A stretch of DNA of 64,000 nt from Chromobacterium piscinae (lineage in GTDB: Bacteria; Pseudomonadota; Gammaproteobacteria; Burkholderiales; Chromobacteriaceae), in contig NZ_JAJOHV010000022.1 of NCBI RefSeq assembly GCF_021129175.1, forward strand, positions 62,001 to 126,000, given 5' to 3'. Within the stretch, counting starts at the first letter, position 1. Every line of letters begins with the position of its first letter. The translations under genes and the position numbers were made by a program. Positions 18,071 to 27,364 of this stretch are shown here, piece after piece. The notes under the pieces were generated by a model. That model saw only the letters and a program-made list of their open reading frames with translations. It searched no databases and had not been told where the DNA came from.

Positions 18071-19903
18071 TTACAGGCCGACGATCTTGACCTTCTGGCC
18101 CGGTTGCAGATGGTTGGGGTGCCGGCTGCCGTTGATGCGCTGAATGTCGTTGTGGGTGACGCCGAAACGGCGGGCGATGCTGAACAGCGTGTCGCCGCGC
18201 TGAACCACGTATTCCTTGCTGCGGTGGGCATGGCTTGCGTTGGCGGCCTGGCGGCGCTCGGCTACCTTGACCAAGGCTGGATCCGCGCCGTCGTCGTCGC
18301 TGTTGGCGACGAGATTATCGGTTGCGCTGTCGGCTTTCAGTTTCAGTTTTTGGCCAACCTGGACCAGATTGCCGTCCAGTTGATTCAGCGTTTTCAGGTC
18401 GTTGATGTCGAGGTTGCTGCGGCGGGCGATGCTGTACAGCGTGTCGCCGCTGGCGACGGTGTAGCTGCCGAGATCGCGGGTGGCCAACGAGCGGGCGGCG
18501 GCGCTGTCTTCGACGGTATTGGCCGAACTGGCCAGCAGCACGGCTTGGCGCGCGGCGAGGCCGGTGTCTGTTGCTGGCTGCGGCGTGATTTGCGGCTGGA
18601 CGGAGGCGACGGCGACGGCTGTCGGCGCCGCGGCCTGCGGCGTTGCTGCCAGCACGACCTGCGTCACCGCAGGCTGGGCCGTAGCAGGGGCCGGTTCGGC
18701 TTGCGCGATCAGCGTCGCGCCGGCACTGATCGGCGCATCGCCGATCGGGGTATCCACCGATTCGAACGACTGGCCGTCGTTCAGCGGCTTGTTCATCGCC
18801 ACCAGCACCGGCTGGCCGGCTTTCAGCGTGCCGCCGCTGATGCGGTTGGCCGCGATCAGCTGGCCGCTGCTCATGCCGTGGTCGCCGGCGACGGCGTTGA
18901 TGTTCTCGTCGCTCTTGGGAACGTAAACTTCCCAGGTCAGAAGCGGCTTGCTCCACTTGTCCAGATTGGCCTGGAACTTGTCGACCTTGGCGGCCGGCAA
19001 CAACATTTGGCGGCCGGCCTTGTAGGCGAACACCGGCAGGTTGAAGGCCGGGTTCAGCTCCTTGAATTCCGCCACCGAGATGCCGGCCAGCTTGGCGGCG
19101 ATGTCGATGTTCATGTGCTTGCCGGTGGAGACGGCGACGAAGTAGGGCTTGTTGGGGAACTTGTCCAGGTGGACGCCGTACTTTTCCGGGCTGAGCAGAA
19201 TGTTGCGCACCGCCAGCAGCTTGGGCACGTAGTTGCGGGTCTCGTTCGGCAGGCGGATGTTTTCGTAGGTGGGCTCGATGCCGCTGGCCTGGGCCTTGGC
19301 GATCGCGCGGGCCAGATTGCCTTCGCCCCAGTTGTACGCGGCCAGCGCCAGGTTCCAGTCGCCGAACTGGGCGTACAGGTTCTGCAGGTAGTCGAGCGCG
19401 GCGCGGGTGGCGTCGGTCACATCGCGGCGGCCGTCATACCACCAGGTCTGCTCCAGCCCATAATGGCGGCCGGTGGCTGGCATGAACTGCCACAAGCCGG
19501 CGGCGCCGACGCGGGAATTGGCGGTGGGCACGAAGGCGCTTTCCACCATCGGCAGCAGCGCGATCTCGGTCGGCATGCCGCGGCGCTCCACCTCGTTCAT
19601 GATGTGGAACAGGTATTTGCGGCTGCGGTCCAGCGTGCGTTTGAAGTATTCGGGGCGGCTGGCGTAGAAACGCTCCTGGCGGCGGACGGTGTCGGCGTTG
19701 ACCTCATCCAGCTGAAAGCCTTCGCGCACGCGCTTCCATACGTCGTCGCCGTTGCGCAGCAGGCTGGAGTTCAGCAGCATCATGTCGAGGCCGGCGGCCA
19801 TCGCCTCGTCCACGCCGGAAGACGGCGCGGGGCCGGCCAAGGCCAGCGATGCGAATGGCAATGCGAGCGACACGGCGAGTGCCAATGGAGTGAAGCGTTT
19901 CAT
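18071..19903 (-). CDS. mltD: Membrane-bound lytic murein transglycosylase D with LysM repeats
   Basis: Cleaves peptidoglycan glycan strands to 1,6-anhydro products. The order in 610 residues is: signal peptide (MKRFTPLALAVSLALPFASLALA), SLT domain at about 95-230 with catalytic Glu in LPMVESAF and the motifs GAAGLWQFMPATGRHYGL and AAYNWGEGN, then a linker with a LysM-like segment. A low-complexity Ala/Pro/Gln stretch (about 400-475) follows, then two clear C-terminal LysM repeats (YTVASGDTLYSIARR; YVVQRGDTLFSIARR) for peptidoglycan binding. The signal peptide has no lipobox Cys, so it is probably periplasmic rather than a lipoprotein. It lies downstream of gloB on the same strand. Confidence 0.93.
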   Translation of the reverse strand: MKRFTPLALAVSLALPFASLALAGPAPSSGVDEAMAAGLDMMLLNSSLLRNGDDVWKRVREGFQLDEVNADTVRRQERFYASRPEYFKRTLDRSRKYLFHIMNEVERRGMPTEIALLPMVESAFVPTANSRVGAAGLWQFMPATGRHYGLEQTWWYDGRRDVTDATRAALDYLQNLYAQFGDWNLALAAYNWGEGNLARAIAKAQASGIEPTYENIRLPNETRNYVPKLLAVRNILLSPEKYGVHLDKFPNKPYFVAVSTGKHMNIDIAAKLAGISVAEFKELNPAFNLPVFAYKAGRQMLLPAAKVDKFQANLDKWSKPLLTWEVYVPKSDENINAVAGDHGMSSGQLIAANRISGGTLKAGQPVLVAMNKPLNDGQSFESVDTPIGDAPISAGATLIAQAEPAPATAQPAVTQVVLAATPQAAAPTAVAVASVQPQITPQPATDTGLAARQAVLLASSANTVEDSAAARSLATRDLGSYTVASGDTLYSIARRSNLDINDLKTLNQLDGNLVQVGQKLKLKADSATDNLVANSDDDGADPALVKVAERRQAANASHAHRSKEYVVQRGDTLFSIARRFGVTHNDIQRINGSRHPNHLQPGQKVKIVGL

Positions 19904-20072
19904 TCAGACGAGCCCGTATTTCTGATTCCGGCTGATGCTAAACATGCGTCAGGGGGGTGTCAATTGAAAAAGGCAAATCATTTCATGCGCTTTCATTGCT
20001 TATAGCCCATTTCGCGAGCAAGTGAAGGGCTCCGCGGATGGACTGCGAAAAGTTACGTATCCGGCATGCCTG

Positions 20073-20840
20073 TCAGCGAAAATCGTTCTTCCATTCCCGC
20101 AGCATGGCGAAGCAGGTTTCCTCGCTGTCGCCCGGATGTCCGCCGCGCTGCCGCAGCGCTTCGCGCAGCGCCGGTTCGCCGCTGCGGAGGAAGGGGTTGC
20201 TGGCGGTTTCCAGCGCGATGGTGCTGGGCAAGGTGGGCAGTCCGCGTTCGCGCAGCGCGCTGTCGCGGCTGCGGCGCATCGCGAGTATCGGATTATGCTG
20301 ATCGGCAGCCAGCGCGAAGCGCAGATTGGACAGCGTGTATTCGTGGGCGGGGTAAACCTTGGTTTGCGGCGGCAATCGGGCCAGTTTTTTCAGTGAAGCC
20401 AGCATCTGTTGCGGCGTGCCTTCGAATACCCTGCCGCAGCCTGCGGCGAACAGGGTGTCCCCGCAAAACAGCGCGTCGTCCAGCAGGTATGCCAGGTGAT
20501 CCAGGGTGTGGCCGGGCACTTCCAGCACCTTGGCCTGTCCCATGTCCAGCTCGATGGCGTCGCCTTCCATCACCGGATGGCTGACGCCGGGAATGCCGGC
20601 TGGGCCGTAGACAGGAATGCCCGGACAGGCGCGCAGCAGCTCCGGCAGACCACCGCAGTGGTCGGCGTGGTGATGGGTGATCAGCACGGCTTCCAGCCGC
20701 AGCGCTTCCTGTTCCAGATAGCGCAGCAGCGGCGCGGCTTCGCCGGGGTCCACGGCGACGGCGCGAGCGCCCTCGCGCAAAACCCAGATATAATTGTCAG
20801 TGAATGCCCCTACCGGGGCGATGCTAAACGTGGCTGCCAT
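20073..20840 (-). CDS. gloB: Hydroxyacylglutathione hydrolase (glyoxalase II)
   Basis: Hydrolyses S-lactoylglutathione to D-lactate and glutathione in methylglyoxal detoxification. The 255-residue metallo-beta-lactamase-fold protein carries the binuclear metal motif THHHADHCGG, later metal ligands in VPGHTLDH and FCGDTLFAAGCGR, and the glutathione-site PAHEYTLSNLRFA. I start it at 20840 (MAATFSIAPVGAFTDNY), where the family begins. The divergent methyltransferase ATG is only 13 bases away, so each promoter must lie inside the other gene. mltD follows it. Confidence 0.94.
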   Translation of the reverse strand: MAATFSIAPVGAFTDNYIWVLREGARAVAVDPGEAAPLLRYLEQEALRLEAVLITHHHADHCGGLPELLRACPGIPVYGPAGIPGVSHPVMEGDAIELDMGQAKVLEVPGHTLDHLAYLLDDALFCGDTLFAAGCGRVFEGTPQQMLASLKKLARLPPQTKVYPAHEYTLSNLRFALAADQHNPILAMRRSRDSALRERGLPTLPSTIALETASNPFLRSGEPALREALRQRGGHPGDSEETCFAMLREWKNDFR

Positions 20841-20853
20841 AAGGCTTTCCCCC

Positions 20854-21618
20854 ATGAAAAATTCGTTTGGCGCCTGGCTGACCGGCACCGAGCTCGGACG
20901 TTACCTGCTGCAGCGCGAGCAGGAGTATTTCGAGCGGGCGGTGGCCGACGCCTTCGGCTACCACGCGGTGCAGGTCGGGTTGCCGGAAATGGACTGCTTG
21001 AGCGGCAACCGCATTCCTTGGCAGTGCCGGGTGGCCGATTACGGCGACGTCGACGTGCGCTGCGATCCCGCCTTCCTGCCGTTCGAAACCCGCAGCTTGG
21101 ACCTGCTGGTGATGCCCCATGTGCTGGATTTTACCACCCAGCCGCACCAGGTACTGCGCGAAGCGGACCGCGTGCTGATGCCGGAGGGTCGGCTGATTCT
21201 GACCGGCTTCAACCCGCTGTCGCTATGGGGTGTGCGCAGGCTGATCCAGGGCAGGGAATCGGTGCCTTGGAACGGCAATTTTTTCACCCAGCTCCGGATC
21301 AAGGACTGGCTGGCGCTGCTGGACCTGGAGCTGGAGGAAAGCGCCTTCATGGTGTACGCGCCGCCGTTTTCGCGCCAGGACTGGCTGGGACGCTGCGGCT
21401 TCATGGAAGACGCGGGCGAGCGCTGGTGGCCGCTGGCGGCCGGGGTATATGGAATCGAGGCGGTCAAGCGCCAGCGCGGCATGCGGCTGATCACGCCCAA
21501 CTGGAAGCAGCAGGCCAAGAAGAAGGGCGCGCTGGGCGTGGTGGCGGGCAACGAGCGCCAGCACACGCACAAGCGGCCGGAAACAACCGAGCGGGACGGC
21601 GTATCGTCCTGCCAATGA
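20854..21618 (+). CDS. SAM-dependent methyltransferase (Methyltransf_11 type)
   Basis: A 254-residue class I methyltransferase-like protein found next to gloB and rnhA in many betaproteobacteria. Motif I is weak ([30 protein letters not shown] stands where motifs II-IV are expected). The post-motif segment [25 protein letters not shown], around residues 110-135, is typical. The substrate is unknown. The start 20854 is chosen by family pattern. The tail after residue 215 is basic (KQQAKKKG), which hints at nucleic-acid or membrane contact. It probably forms an operon with rnhA, dnaQ, ispD and ispF. Confidence 0.82.
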   Translation: MKNSFGAWLTGTELGRYLLQREQEYFERAVADAFGYHAVQVGLPEMDCLSGNRIPWQCRVADYGDVDVRCDPAFLPFETRSLDLLVMPHVLDFTTQPHQVLREADRVLMPEGRLILTGFNPLSLWGVRRLIQGRESVPWNGNFFTQLRIKDWLALLDLELEESAFMVYAPPFSRQDWLGRCGFMEDAGERWWPLAAGVYGIEAVKRQRGMRLITPNWKQQAKKKGALGVVAGNERQHTHKRPETTERDGVSSCQ

Positions 21619-21628
21619 ACGAGACAGC

Positions 21629-22072
21629 ATGACGACAGAAGACAGAGTCGAGATTTACACCGACGGCGCCTGCAAGGGTAATCCCGGCCCCGGCGGCTGG
21701 GGCGCGTTGATGCGTTACAAGGGCAAGGAAAAGGAATTGTTCGGCGGCGAGCGCGGCACCACCAACAATAGAATGGAAATCATGGCCGTGATCCGGGCCC
21801 TGGCAGCGTTGAACCGGCCGTGCAAGGTAGTGGTCTACACCGACTCCCAGTATGTGCAGAAGGGCATTTCCGAATGGATACACGGCTGGAAGGCGCGCGG
21901 CTGGAAAACCGCGGCCAAGGAGCCGGTGAAGAACGCCGACCTGTGGCAGGAGCTGGACGCCGAGCGCAACCGCCATCTGGATGTGGAATGGCGCTGGGTG
22001 AAGGGCCACTCCGGCCATGAGTTCAACGAGAGAGCCGATCAACTCGCCAACAAGGGCGTGGAGTCGGTCTGA
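21629..22072 (+). CDS. rnhA: Ribonuclease HI
   Basis: Degrades the RNA strand of RNA-DNA hybrids. The 147-residue protein has the four catalytic acids in their motifs: Asp in [16 protein letters not shown], Glu in [10 protein letters not shown], Asp in VVYTDSQYV, and the last Asp in NERADQLAN. The His loop (KGHSGHEFN) is present. Length and order match E. coli RNase HI. Ten bases after the methyltransferase; same operon as dnaQ. Confidence 0.97.
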   Translation: MTTEDRVEIYTDGACKGNPGPGGWGALMRYKGKEKELFGGERGTTNNRMEIMAVIRALAALNRPCKVVVYTDSQYVQKGISEWIHGWKARGWKTAAKEPVKNADLWQELDAERNRHLDVEWRWVKGHSGHEFNERADQLANKGVESV

Positions 22073-22124
22073 CCAGCAGACACACCGCGCCGCCGTCGAT
22101 ACGGCTTCGCGGGCAGGACGCAGC

Positions 22125-22841
22125 ATGAGACAGATTATTCTCGATACCGAAACCACCGGTCTCGATCCGCAGCAGGGCCACCGCATCATTGAGTTCGCCG
22201 GCCTGGAAATGGTCGGCCGCAAGCTGACCGGCAAGCACCTGCATCTTTACATCCATCCTCAGCGGGAGATCGATCCCGACGCCCAGCGCGTGCACGGCAT
22301 CTCGCTGGAGTTCCTGGACGGCAAGCCGGTGTTCTCCAAGGTGGGGCAGGAAATCGCCGATTTTCTGCGCGGCGCCGAGCTGATCATCCACAACGCGCCT
22401 TTCGACGTCGGCTTCCTCAACGCCGAGTTCGCCAAGATCGGCATCGAGCCGATCGACAAGCTTTGCGCCAGCGTGATCGACACGCTGCGCGAAGCGCGCG
22501 ACATGTTCCCCGGCAAGCGCAACAGCCTGGACGCCTTGTGCGACCGCTTCGAGATCGACCGCTCCAACCGGACGCTGCACGGCGCGCTGGTGGACTGCGA
22601 GCTGTTGTCCGAAGTCTATCTATGGATGACGCGCGGCCAGGAAAGCCTGGCGATGGACATCGAGGTGGAGCTGCCGGGAGACGCCGGCGCCATCCAGTTC
22701 GAGCGCAAGCCGCTGAAAGTGCTGGCCGCCAGCGAGGCCGAAGAGGCCGAGCACCAGGCTTATCTGGATGTGTTGGACAAGACGGTGAAGGGAGCCTGCG
22801 TCTGGCGCGGCCTGGAGCAGCCGGCGCAGGCGGGGGATTGA
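22125..22841 (+). CDS. dnaQ: DNA polymerase III epsilon subunit (3'-5' proofreading exonuclease)
   Basis: Proofreads for the replicative polymerase. The 238-residue protein has Exo I (DTETTGL, residues 7-13), Exo II (HNAPFDVGFLN, around 86-96) and Exo III epsilon (HGALVDCELL, around 151-160). The C-terminal tail (LDVLDKTVKGACVW) is the alpha-subunit-binding region. I take the ATG at 22125 with AGGACG upstream, since the exonuclease fold starts at once. The pairing rnhA-dnaQ is conserved in proteobacteria, though divergent in E. coli; here both are on the same strand. Confidence 0.96.
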   Translation: MRQIILDTETTGLDPQQGHRIIEFAGLEMVGRKLTGKHLHLYIHPQREIDPDAQRVHGISLEFLDGKPVFSKVGQEIADFLRGAELIIHNAPFDVGFLNAEFAKIGIEPIDKLCASVIDTLREARDMFPGKRNSLDALCDRFEIDRSNRTLHGALVDCELLSEVYLWMTRGQESLAMDIEVELPGDAGAIQFERKPLKVLAASEAEEAEHQAYLDVLDKTVKGACVWRGLEQPAQAGD

Positions 22842-22845
22842 GGCG

Positions 22846-23532
22846 ATGGCCAGAATGATCGCGCTGGTGCCGGCGGCGGGCTCCGGCAGCCGCTTCGGCG
22901 CGCCCAGCCCCAAGCAATATCTGCAATTGAACGGCAAGCCGCTGATGTGGCACGCGCTGGCCACGCTGGCGGCGGTGCCGGGGGTGGACGAAGTGGCGGT
23001 GGTGGTGTCGCCGCAGGACGAATGGTTCGACGGTTTCGACTGGGATCTGCCCAAGCTGTCGGTGCGCCGAGTCGGCGGCGCCAGCCGCGCCGAAAGCGTG
23101 GCCAACGGACTGGCCGCGCTCGCCTGCGCCGAGGACGACTGGGTGCTGGTGCACGACGCGGCGCGCTGCTGCCTGTCGGTGGCGGCGGTGGAGCGCCTGA
23201 TCGCCGCCTTGTCCGGCCATGAGGTGGGCGGCCTGCTGGCGCTGCCGGTGCCTGACACCGTCAAGCGCGCCGACGCCGACGGCCATGTCGCCGCCACCGT
23301 GCCGCGCAACGGCCTGTGGCTGGCGCAGACGCCGCAGATGTTCCGCGCCGGGGTGCTGGAGAACGCGCTGCGCGGCGTGGCGGCCGAGGACATCACCGAC
23401 GAGGCTGCCGCCGTCGAGCGCCTGGGGCTGAAGCCGCTGCTGGTGGAGGGCGACGCGCAGAACTTCAAGGTCACCTATCCGCGCGATCTGGCGCTGGCCC
23501 GAGCCATCCTGGCCGCGCGCGAAGACTACTGA
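22846..23532 (+). CDS. ispD: 2-C-methyl-D-erythritol 4-phosphate cytidylyltransferase
   Basis: Third step of the MEP isoprenoid pathway: MEP + CTP to CDP-ME. The 228-residue protein has the nucleotide-binding start VPAAGSGSRFGAPSPKQY, the RVGGASRAESVANGL segment, HDAARCC (catalytic region) and the LWLAQTPQMFR and VEGDAQNFKVTYPRDL motifs. Four bases after dnaQ and 15 before ispF. The ispD-ispF order is the usual one. Confidence 0.97.
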   Translation: MARMIALVPAAGSGSRFGAPSPKQYLQLNGKPLMWHALATLAAVPGVDEVAVVVSPQDEWFDGFDWDLPKLSVRRVGGASRAESVANGLAALACAEDDWVLVHDAARCCLSVAAVERLIAALSGHEVGGLLALPVPDTVKRADADGHVAATVPRNGLWLAQTPQMFRAGVLENALRGVAAEDITDEAAAVERLGLKPLLVEGDAQNFKVTYPRDLALARAILAAREDY

Positions 23533-23547
23533 ACCGCAAGGAAGAAC

Positions 23548-24024
23548 ATGTTTCGCATCGGACAAGGCTACGACGTGCACCAATTGGTGGCAGGCCGCCC
23601 GCTGATCCTGGGCGGAGTGGACGTTCCGCATGACAAGGGCCTGCTCGGCCACTCGGACGCCGACGCGCTGCTGCACGCGATCACAGACGCGCTGCTGGGC
23701 GCCGCCGCGCTGGGCGACATCGGCCGCCATTTCCCGGATACCGCAGTCGAATTCAAGGGCGCAGACAGCCGCGCGCTGTTGCGCGAAGCGGCGGCGCGGG
23801 TGCGGGCGGCCGGCTGGCGGCCGGTCAATGTGGACAGCACGCTGATCGCGCAAAGGCCGAAGCTGGCGCCGCACATCGACGCGATGCGCGCCAATATCGC
23901 GGCGGACCTGGGGCTGGAGGTCGGCGCGGTCAACGTCAAGGGCAAGACCAACGAGAAGCTGGGTTATCTGGGCCGCTGCGAGGCGATAGAGGCGCAGGCT
24001 GTCTGCCTGCTGATGCCGGCCTAA
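23548..24024 (+). CDS. ispF: 2-C-methyl-D-erythritol 2,4-cyclodiphosphate synthase
   Basis: Cyclises CDP-ME-2-phosphate to MEcPP in the MEP pathway. The 158-residue protein has the zinc ligands in GYDVHQL (Asp, His) and the later His of [21 protein letters not shown], which also matches the family signature. [25 protein letters not shown] forms the C-terminal trimer core. A strong start (AAGGAAGAAC then ATG). A GGCTCGC/GCGAGCC hairpin lies 60 bases after the stop (24083-24100) without a T tract. Confidence 0.97.
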   Translation: MFRIGQGYDVHQLVAGRPLILGGVDVPHDKGLLGHSDADALLHAITDALLGAAALGDIGRHFPDTAVEFKGADSRALLREAAARVRAAGWRPVNVDSTLIAQRPKLAPHIDAMRANIAADLGLEVGAVNVKGKTNEKLGYLGRCEAIEAQAVCLLMPA

Positions 24025-24245
24025 GCGACGCGGCCAAAAAACGCTGATCCAGAGCCGAGCCTCTGCGCCGCGTGGCTTGAATGGCTCGCTTTGGCGAGCC
24101 TCGGGCCAGCGGGATGATCAATTTGCTCTGCAAGATTTTGAACAAGCGGCCAGGCGTCATGCCGGCGCAGTCCGCTTATGGGATAATCGCGCATCATCGC
24201 TCATGCCGGGCATGGGCGGCACAACACCAACCAGGAGGCCCCATC

Positions 24246-24905
24246 ATGCTGACCCAGGATCAACTGAAACTCGCCGTCGCCAAGAAGGCGCTGGAATTCG
24301 TGCCGGAAGACGCCATCATCGGCGTTGGCACCGGCAGCACCGTCAATCTGTTCATCGAGGAACTGGCCGGCATCAAGGGGCGCATCAAGGGCGCGGTATC
24401 CAGCTCCGAAGCCTCCACCGCGCGGCTGAAGGCTCACCACATTCCGGTGTTCGACCTGAACGAAGTGGAGAAGCTGCCGGTGTATATCGACGGCGCCGAC
24501 GAGATCAACCACCACCTGCACATGATCAAGGGCGGCGGCGCGGCGCTGACGCGCGAGAAGATCGTCGCCGGCGTGGCCGATGAGTTCATCTGCATCGCCG
24601 ACGAGCAGAAGTACGTGGCCATGCTGGGCACTTTCCCGCTGCCGATCGAGGTGATTCCGATGGCGCGCAGCTACGTCGCGCGCGAGCTGGTGCGTCTGGG
24701 CGGCCACCCGGAACTGCGCCAGGGCGTGACCACCGACAACGGCAACGTGATCCTGGACGTGCACGGCCTGCAGATCATGAAGCCGGTGGAGCTGGAGGAA
24801 ATCATCAACCACATCGCCGGCGTCGTTACCTGCGGCCTGTTCGCCCGCCGCCGCGCCGACGTGCTGGTGCTGGGCAAGCAGAGCGGCGTGGAAGTGCTGC
24901 GCTGA
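24246..24905 (+). CDS. rpiA: Ribose-5-phosphate isomerase A
   Basis: Interconverts ribose-5-P and ribulose-5-P in the pentose phosphate pathway. The 219-residue protein has the phosphate loop [22 protein letters not shown], the catalytic Asp pair in YIDGADEIN and the general base Glu and Lys region [12 protein letters not shown]. Length matches E. coli RpiA exactly. Start 24246 has AGGAGG eight bases upstream. GATAAT at 24182 could be its -10 element, but no good -35 accompanies it. Confidence 0.97.
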   Translation: MLTQDQLKLAVAKKALEFVPEDAIIGVGTGSTVNLFIEELAGIKGRIKGAVSSSEASTARLKAHHIPVFDLNEVEKLPVYIDGADEINHHLHMIKGGGAALTREKIVAGVADEFICIADEQKYVAMLGTFPLPIEVIPMARSYVARELVRLGGHPELRQGVTTDNGNVILDVHGLQIMKPVELEEIINHIAGVVTCGLFARRRADVLVLGKQSGVEVLR

Positions 24906-24966
24906 GGCGAATCCTGTCCGCCCCGGCCGACTGGACGCGGCCGGGCGAAGATGGCATGTCACGCGG

Positions 24967-24984
24967 CTGTCATCTGCTTGTCTT
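24967..24984 (+). promoter_or_regulatory. Possible Pho box upstream of phoU
   Basis: CTGTCAT-CTGC-TTGTCTT (7+4+7) has the geometry of a PhoB site (two CTGTCAT-like repeats 11 bases apart). It differs from a perfect repeat at two positions in the second half. It ends 36 bases before the phoU start. The downstream -10 is weak. PhoB control of phoU would fit its role. Confidence 0.4.
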
Positions 24985-25020
24985 ACAATTTACCATTTTC
25001 GCGAGATTCCCGAGGCAAAC

Positions 25021-25725
25021 ATGGCAGAACACATTTCCAAGCAGTTCGATCTGGAGCTGGAAACCATCCGTACCCGTGTGCTGCAGATGGGCGGCCTGGT
25101 GGAGCAGCAGATCCTGTCCGCCGTCGATGCCCTGATGGCCGGCGACGTGCCGCGGCTGGACAAGGTGATGGCCGAGGACGCGCTGGTCAACGCGATGGAA
25201 GTCGGCATCGACGACGACTGCCTGCATATCATCGCCCGCCGCCAGCCGGCGGCCAGCGATCTGCGCATCGTCTTCACCGTGATCAAGATCATCACCGATC
25301 TGGAGCGCATCGGCGACGAAGCGGCCAAGATCGCGCGGATGGGCAAGACCATCCACCAGTCCGAACGCTTCCAGATGCCGCGCTTCCGCGAAATCGAAAA
25401 GATGGCAGACGTGGCGCTGGCGATGCTGCGCCGCGCGCTGGACGCCTTCGCCCGGCTGGACACCAGCGCCGCGCTGGAGCTGGCCGAGGAAGACCAGCGG
25501 CTGGACGAGAATTTCGCGTCCGAGCTGCGCCAGCTGATCACCTTCATGATGGAAGATCCGCGCACCATCAGCATGTCGATCGACACGCTGTTCATCTCCA
25601 AGGCCATCGAGCGCATCGGCGACCACGCCAAGAACATCTCCGAATACGTGGTCTACCTGGTCAAGGGCAAGGATATCCGCCACACCACGCTGGAAGACAT
25701 CAAGCGCGAAACCATGGGACGCTGA
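25021..25725 (+). CDS. phoU: Phosphate-specific transport system accessory protein PhoU
   Basis: A negative regulator of phosphate uptake that links the PstSCAB transporter to PhoR. The 234-residue all-helical protein is two tandem three-helix bundles. Each carries the family's metal-binding motif, E/DxxxD type: ITDLERIGDEAAKIA near residue 95 and ISKAIERIGDHAKNISE near 197. No pst or phoBR genes are in the window, so it is detached from the usual operon and paired with ppx. A long hairpin terminator follows. Confidence 0.96.
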   Translation: MAEHISKQFDLELETIRTRVLQMGGLVEQQILSAVDALMAGDVPRLDKVMAEDALVNAMEVGIDDDCLHIIARRQPAASDLRIVFTVIKIITDLERIGDEAAKIARMGKTIHQSERFQMPRFREIEKMADVALAMLRRALDAFARLDTSAALELAEEDQRLDENFASELRQLITFMMEDPRTISMSIDTLFISKAIERIGDHAKNISEYVVYLVKGKDIRHTTLEDIKRETMGR

Positions 25726-25753
25726 GCGGCGCGGTCCGGACATGACGCTGAGC

Positions 25754-25793
25754 GCAAAATGGCGGTAACATCTCGCGGTTACCGCCATTTTGC
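25754..25793. terminator. 16-bp perfect hairpin between phoU and ppx
   Basis: GCAAAATGGCGGTAAC (25754-25769) pairs perfectly with 25778-25793 around an 8-base loop. A-rich and T-rich sides make it a likely terminator. It starts 29 bases after phoU stops and would separate phoU from ppx transcription, at least in part. Confidence 0.7.
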
Positions 25794-25866
25794 TTGCCGG
25801 GCGCGCCGGGCGTTGTTCGCTCCGCTGCGGCCCCGCGGGCGCAACCGAACAAGAAAAGGGGTGTCC

Positions 25867-27360
25867 TTGACACACGCCACGCCCCCGCACACCGTGCTGG
25901 CCACCATCGATCTGGGTTCCAACAGCTTCCGGCTGCAAGTGTCCCGCGTGGTGGACGACCAGCTGTACGCCCTGGACGTGATGAAAGAAACCGTGCGCCT
26001 GGGCGCCGGCCTCACCGCCGACAAACACCTGAACGACGACACCCAAGCGCGCGCGCTGGCCTGCCTGGCCCGTTTCGGCGAACGGCTGCGAGGCTTCGTG
26101 CCCGCCCAGGTCCGTGTGGTCGGCACCAACACGCTGCGCGTGGCCAGGAACGCGCCGGCCTTCATCGCCGAGGCCGAAGAGCGGCTGGGCTTCCCGATCG
26201 AAGTGATCGCAGGGCGCGAAGAGGCGCGGCTGATCTACCTGGGCGCCGCCCACTCGCTGCCGGACACCAAAGAGCGCCGGATGGTGGTGGATATCGGCGG
26301 CGGCTCCACCGAATTCATCATCGGCAGCCATTACAAGGCACTGGTCACCGAAAGCCTGCCGCTGGGCTGCGTCAGCTACACGATGCGCTTTTTCCCGGAC
26401 GGCAAGCTGACCCGCGGCAATTTCCGCGACGCCACGCTGGCCGCCCGCAACGAGATCCAGCGCATCCGCCACGAATACCGTCCCAGCGAGTGGCAGATCG
26501 CCGTCGGCACTTCCGGCACCGCGCGCTCGCTGCGCGACGTGCTGGAGATCAACGACTGGAGCCGAGCCGACATCACCCTGGCCGGCATGGAGCAGTTGCG
26601 CGAGGTCTTGATCAAGCAGGGCAGCATAGACGCGGTCAAGGTCAACGGCCTGAAGGCCGATCGCGCGCCGGTGCTGGCCGGCGGCCTCGCCATCATGATC
26701 GCGGTGTTCGAGGAGCTGGAGGTCGAGAAGATGATCGTCACCGAGGGCGCGCTGCGCGACGGCGTGCTCTACGATCTGCTGGGCCGCCAACGCGAGAAGG
26801 ACATGCGCGACAGCACGGTGGCGCTGTTCAAGCGCCGCTACCATGCCGACACGCAGCAGGCCGAGCGCGTCAACCAGCTGGCCGAGCGCCTGTACCGGAT
26901 GCTGGCCGGCGAGGACGTGGACCAGGACATGCTCAAGCGCCTGTCGTGGGCGGCCAAGCTGCACGAGATCGGCCTGACCATCGCCCACACCGCCTACCAC
27001 AAGCATTCCGCCTACATTCTGCAGAACGCCGACATGCCGGGCTTCTCCAAGCGCGAGCAGGCCACGCTGGCGGCCATCGTGCTGGGCCACCGCGGCGACA
27101 TGGGCAAGATGGCGCAATACATCAGCCAGCCGGCGTTGTGGCAGGCGGTGGTGGCGCTGCGCGTCGCGGTGCTGTTCTACCGCAGCCGCATCAACGCCGC
27201 CTTGCCGGCCGAGCTGGACCTGCGGCAGCATGCGCGCGGCTTCACGCTGTCGCTGAGCGGAGACTGGCTGGAGGCCAATCCGCTATCGGCCAGCAGTTTC
27301 CAGCAGGAAGTGGGCCAGTGGAAGAATGTCGGCTTCCAGCTCGACATCGTGCAGAAATAA
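25867..27360 (+). CDS. ppx: Exopolyphosphatase / guanosine pentaphosphatase (Ppx/GppA)
   Basis: Releases phosphate from polyphosphate ends. The 497-residue protein belongs to the ASKHA-fold Ppx/GppA family: TIDLGSNSFRLQVSRV at the start, GREEARLIYLG near 115, the phosphate loop VDIGGGSTEFIIG, and GTSGTARSL. The HD-like C-terminal domain contains AAKLHEIGLTIAH. No ATG fits. TTG at 25867 has AAAAGG eight bases upstream and is the most likely start; GTG at 25861 is too close to that site. It lies behind phoU, consistent with phosphate homeostasis. Confidence 0.93.
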   Translation: MTHATPPHTVLATIDLGSNSFRLQVSRVVDDQLYALDVMKETVRLGAGLTADKHLNDDTQARALACLARFGERLRGFVPAQVRVVGTNTLRVARNAPAFIAEAEERLGFPIEVIAGREEARLIYLGAAHSLPDTKERRMVVDIGGGSTEFIIGSHYKALVTESLPLGCVSYTMRFFPDGKLTRGNFRDATLAARNEIQRIRHEYRPSEWQIAVGTSGTARSLRDVLEINDWSRADITLAGMEQLREVLIKQGSIDAVKVNGLKADRAPVLAGGLAIMIAVFEELEVEKMIVTEGALRDGVLYDLLGRQREKDMRDSTVALFKRRYHADTQQAERVNQLAERLYRMLAGEDVDQDMLKRLSWAAKLHEIGLTIAHTAYHKHSAYILQNADMPGFSKREQATLAAIVLGHRGDMGKMAQYISQPALWQAVVALRVAVLFYRSRINAALPAELDLRQHARGFTLSLSGDWLEANPLSASSFQQEVGQWKNVGFQLDIVQK

Positions 27361-27364
27361 GCCG

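Noticed and set aside
24030-24110. Third copy of the dispersed intergenic repeat (AAAAAACGCTGATCC)
   Set aside because: Only the first 15 bases resemble the other two copies; the rest differs.
24970-27231. A 753-codon minus-strand open frame across phoU and ppx
   Set aside because: Antisense shadow of two well-identified genes with the typical low-complexity Gln/His/Val composition.
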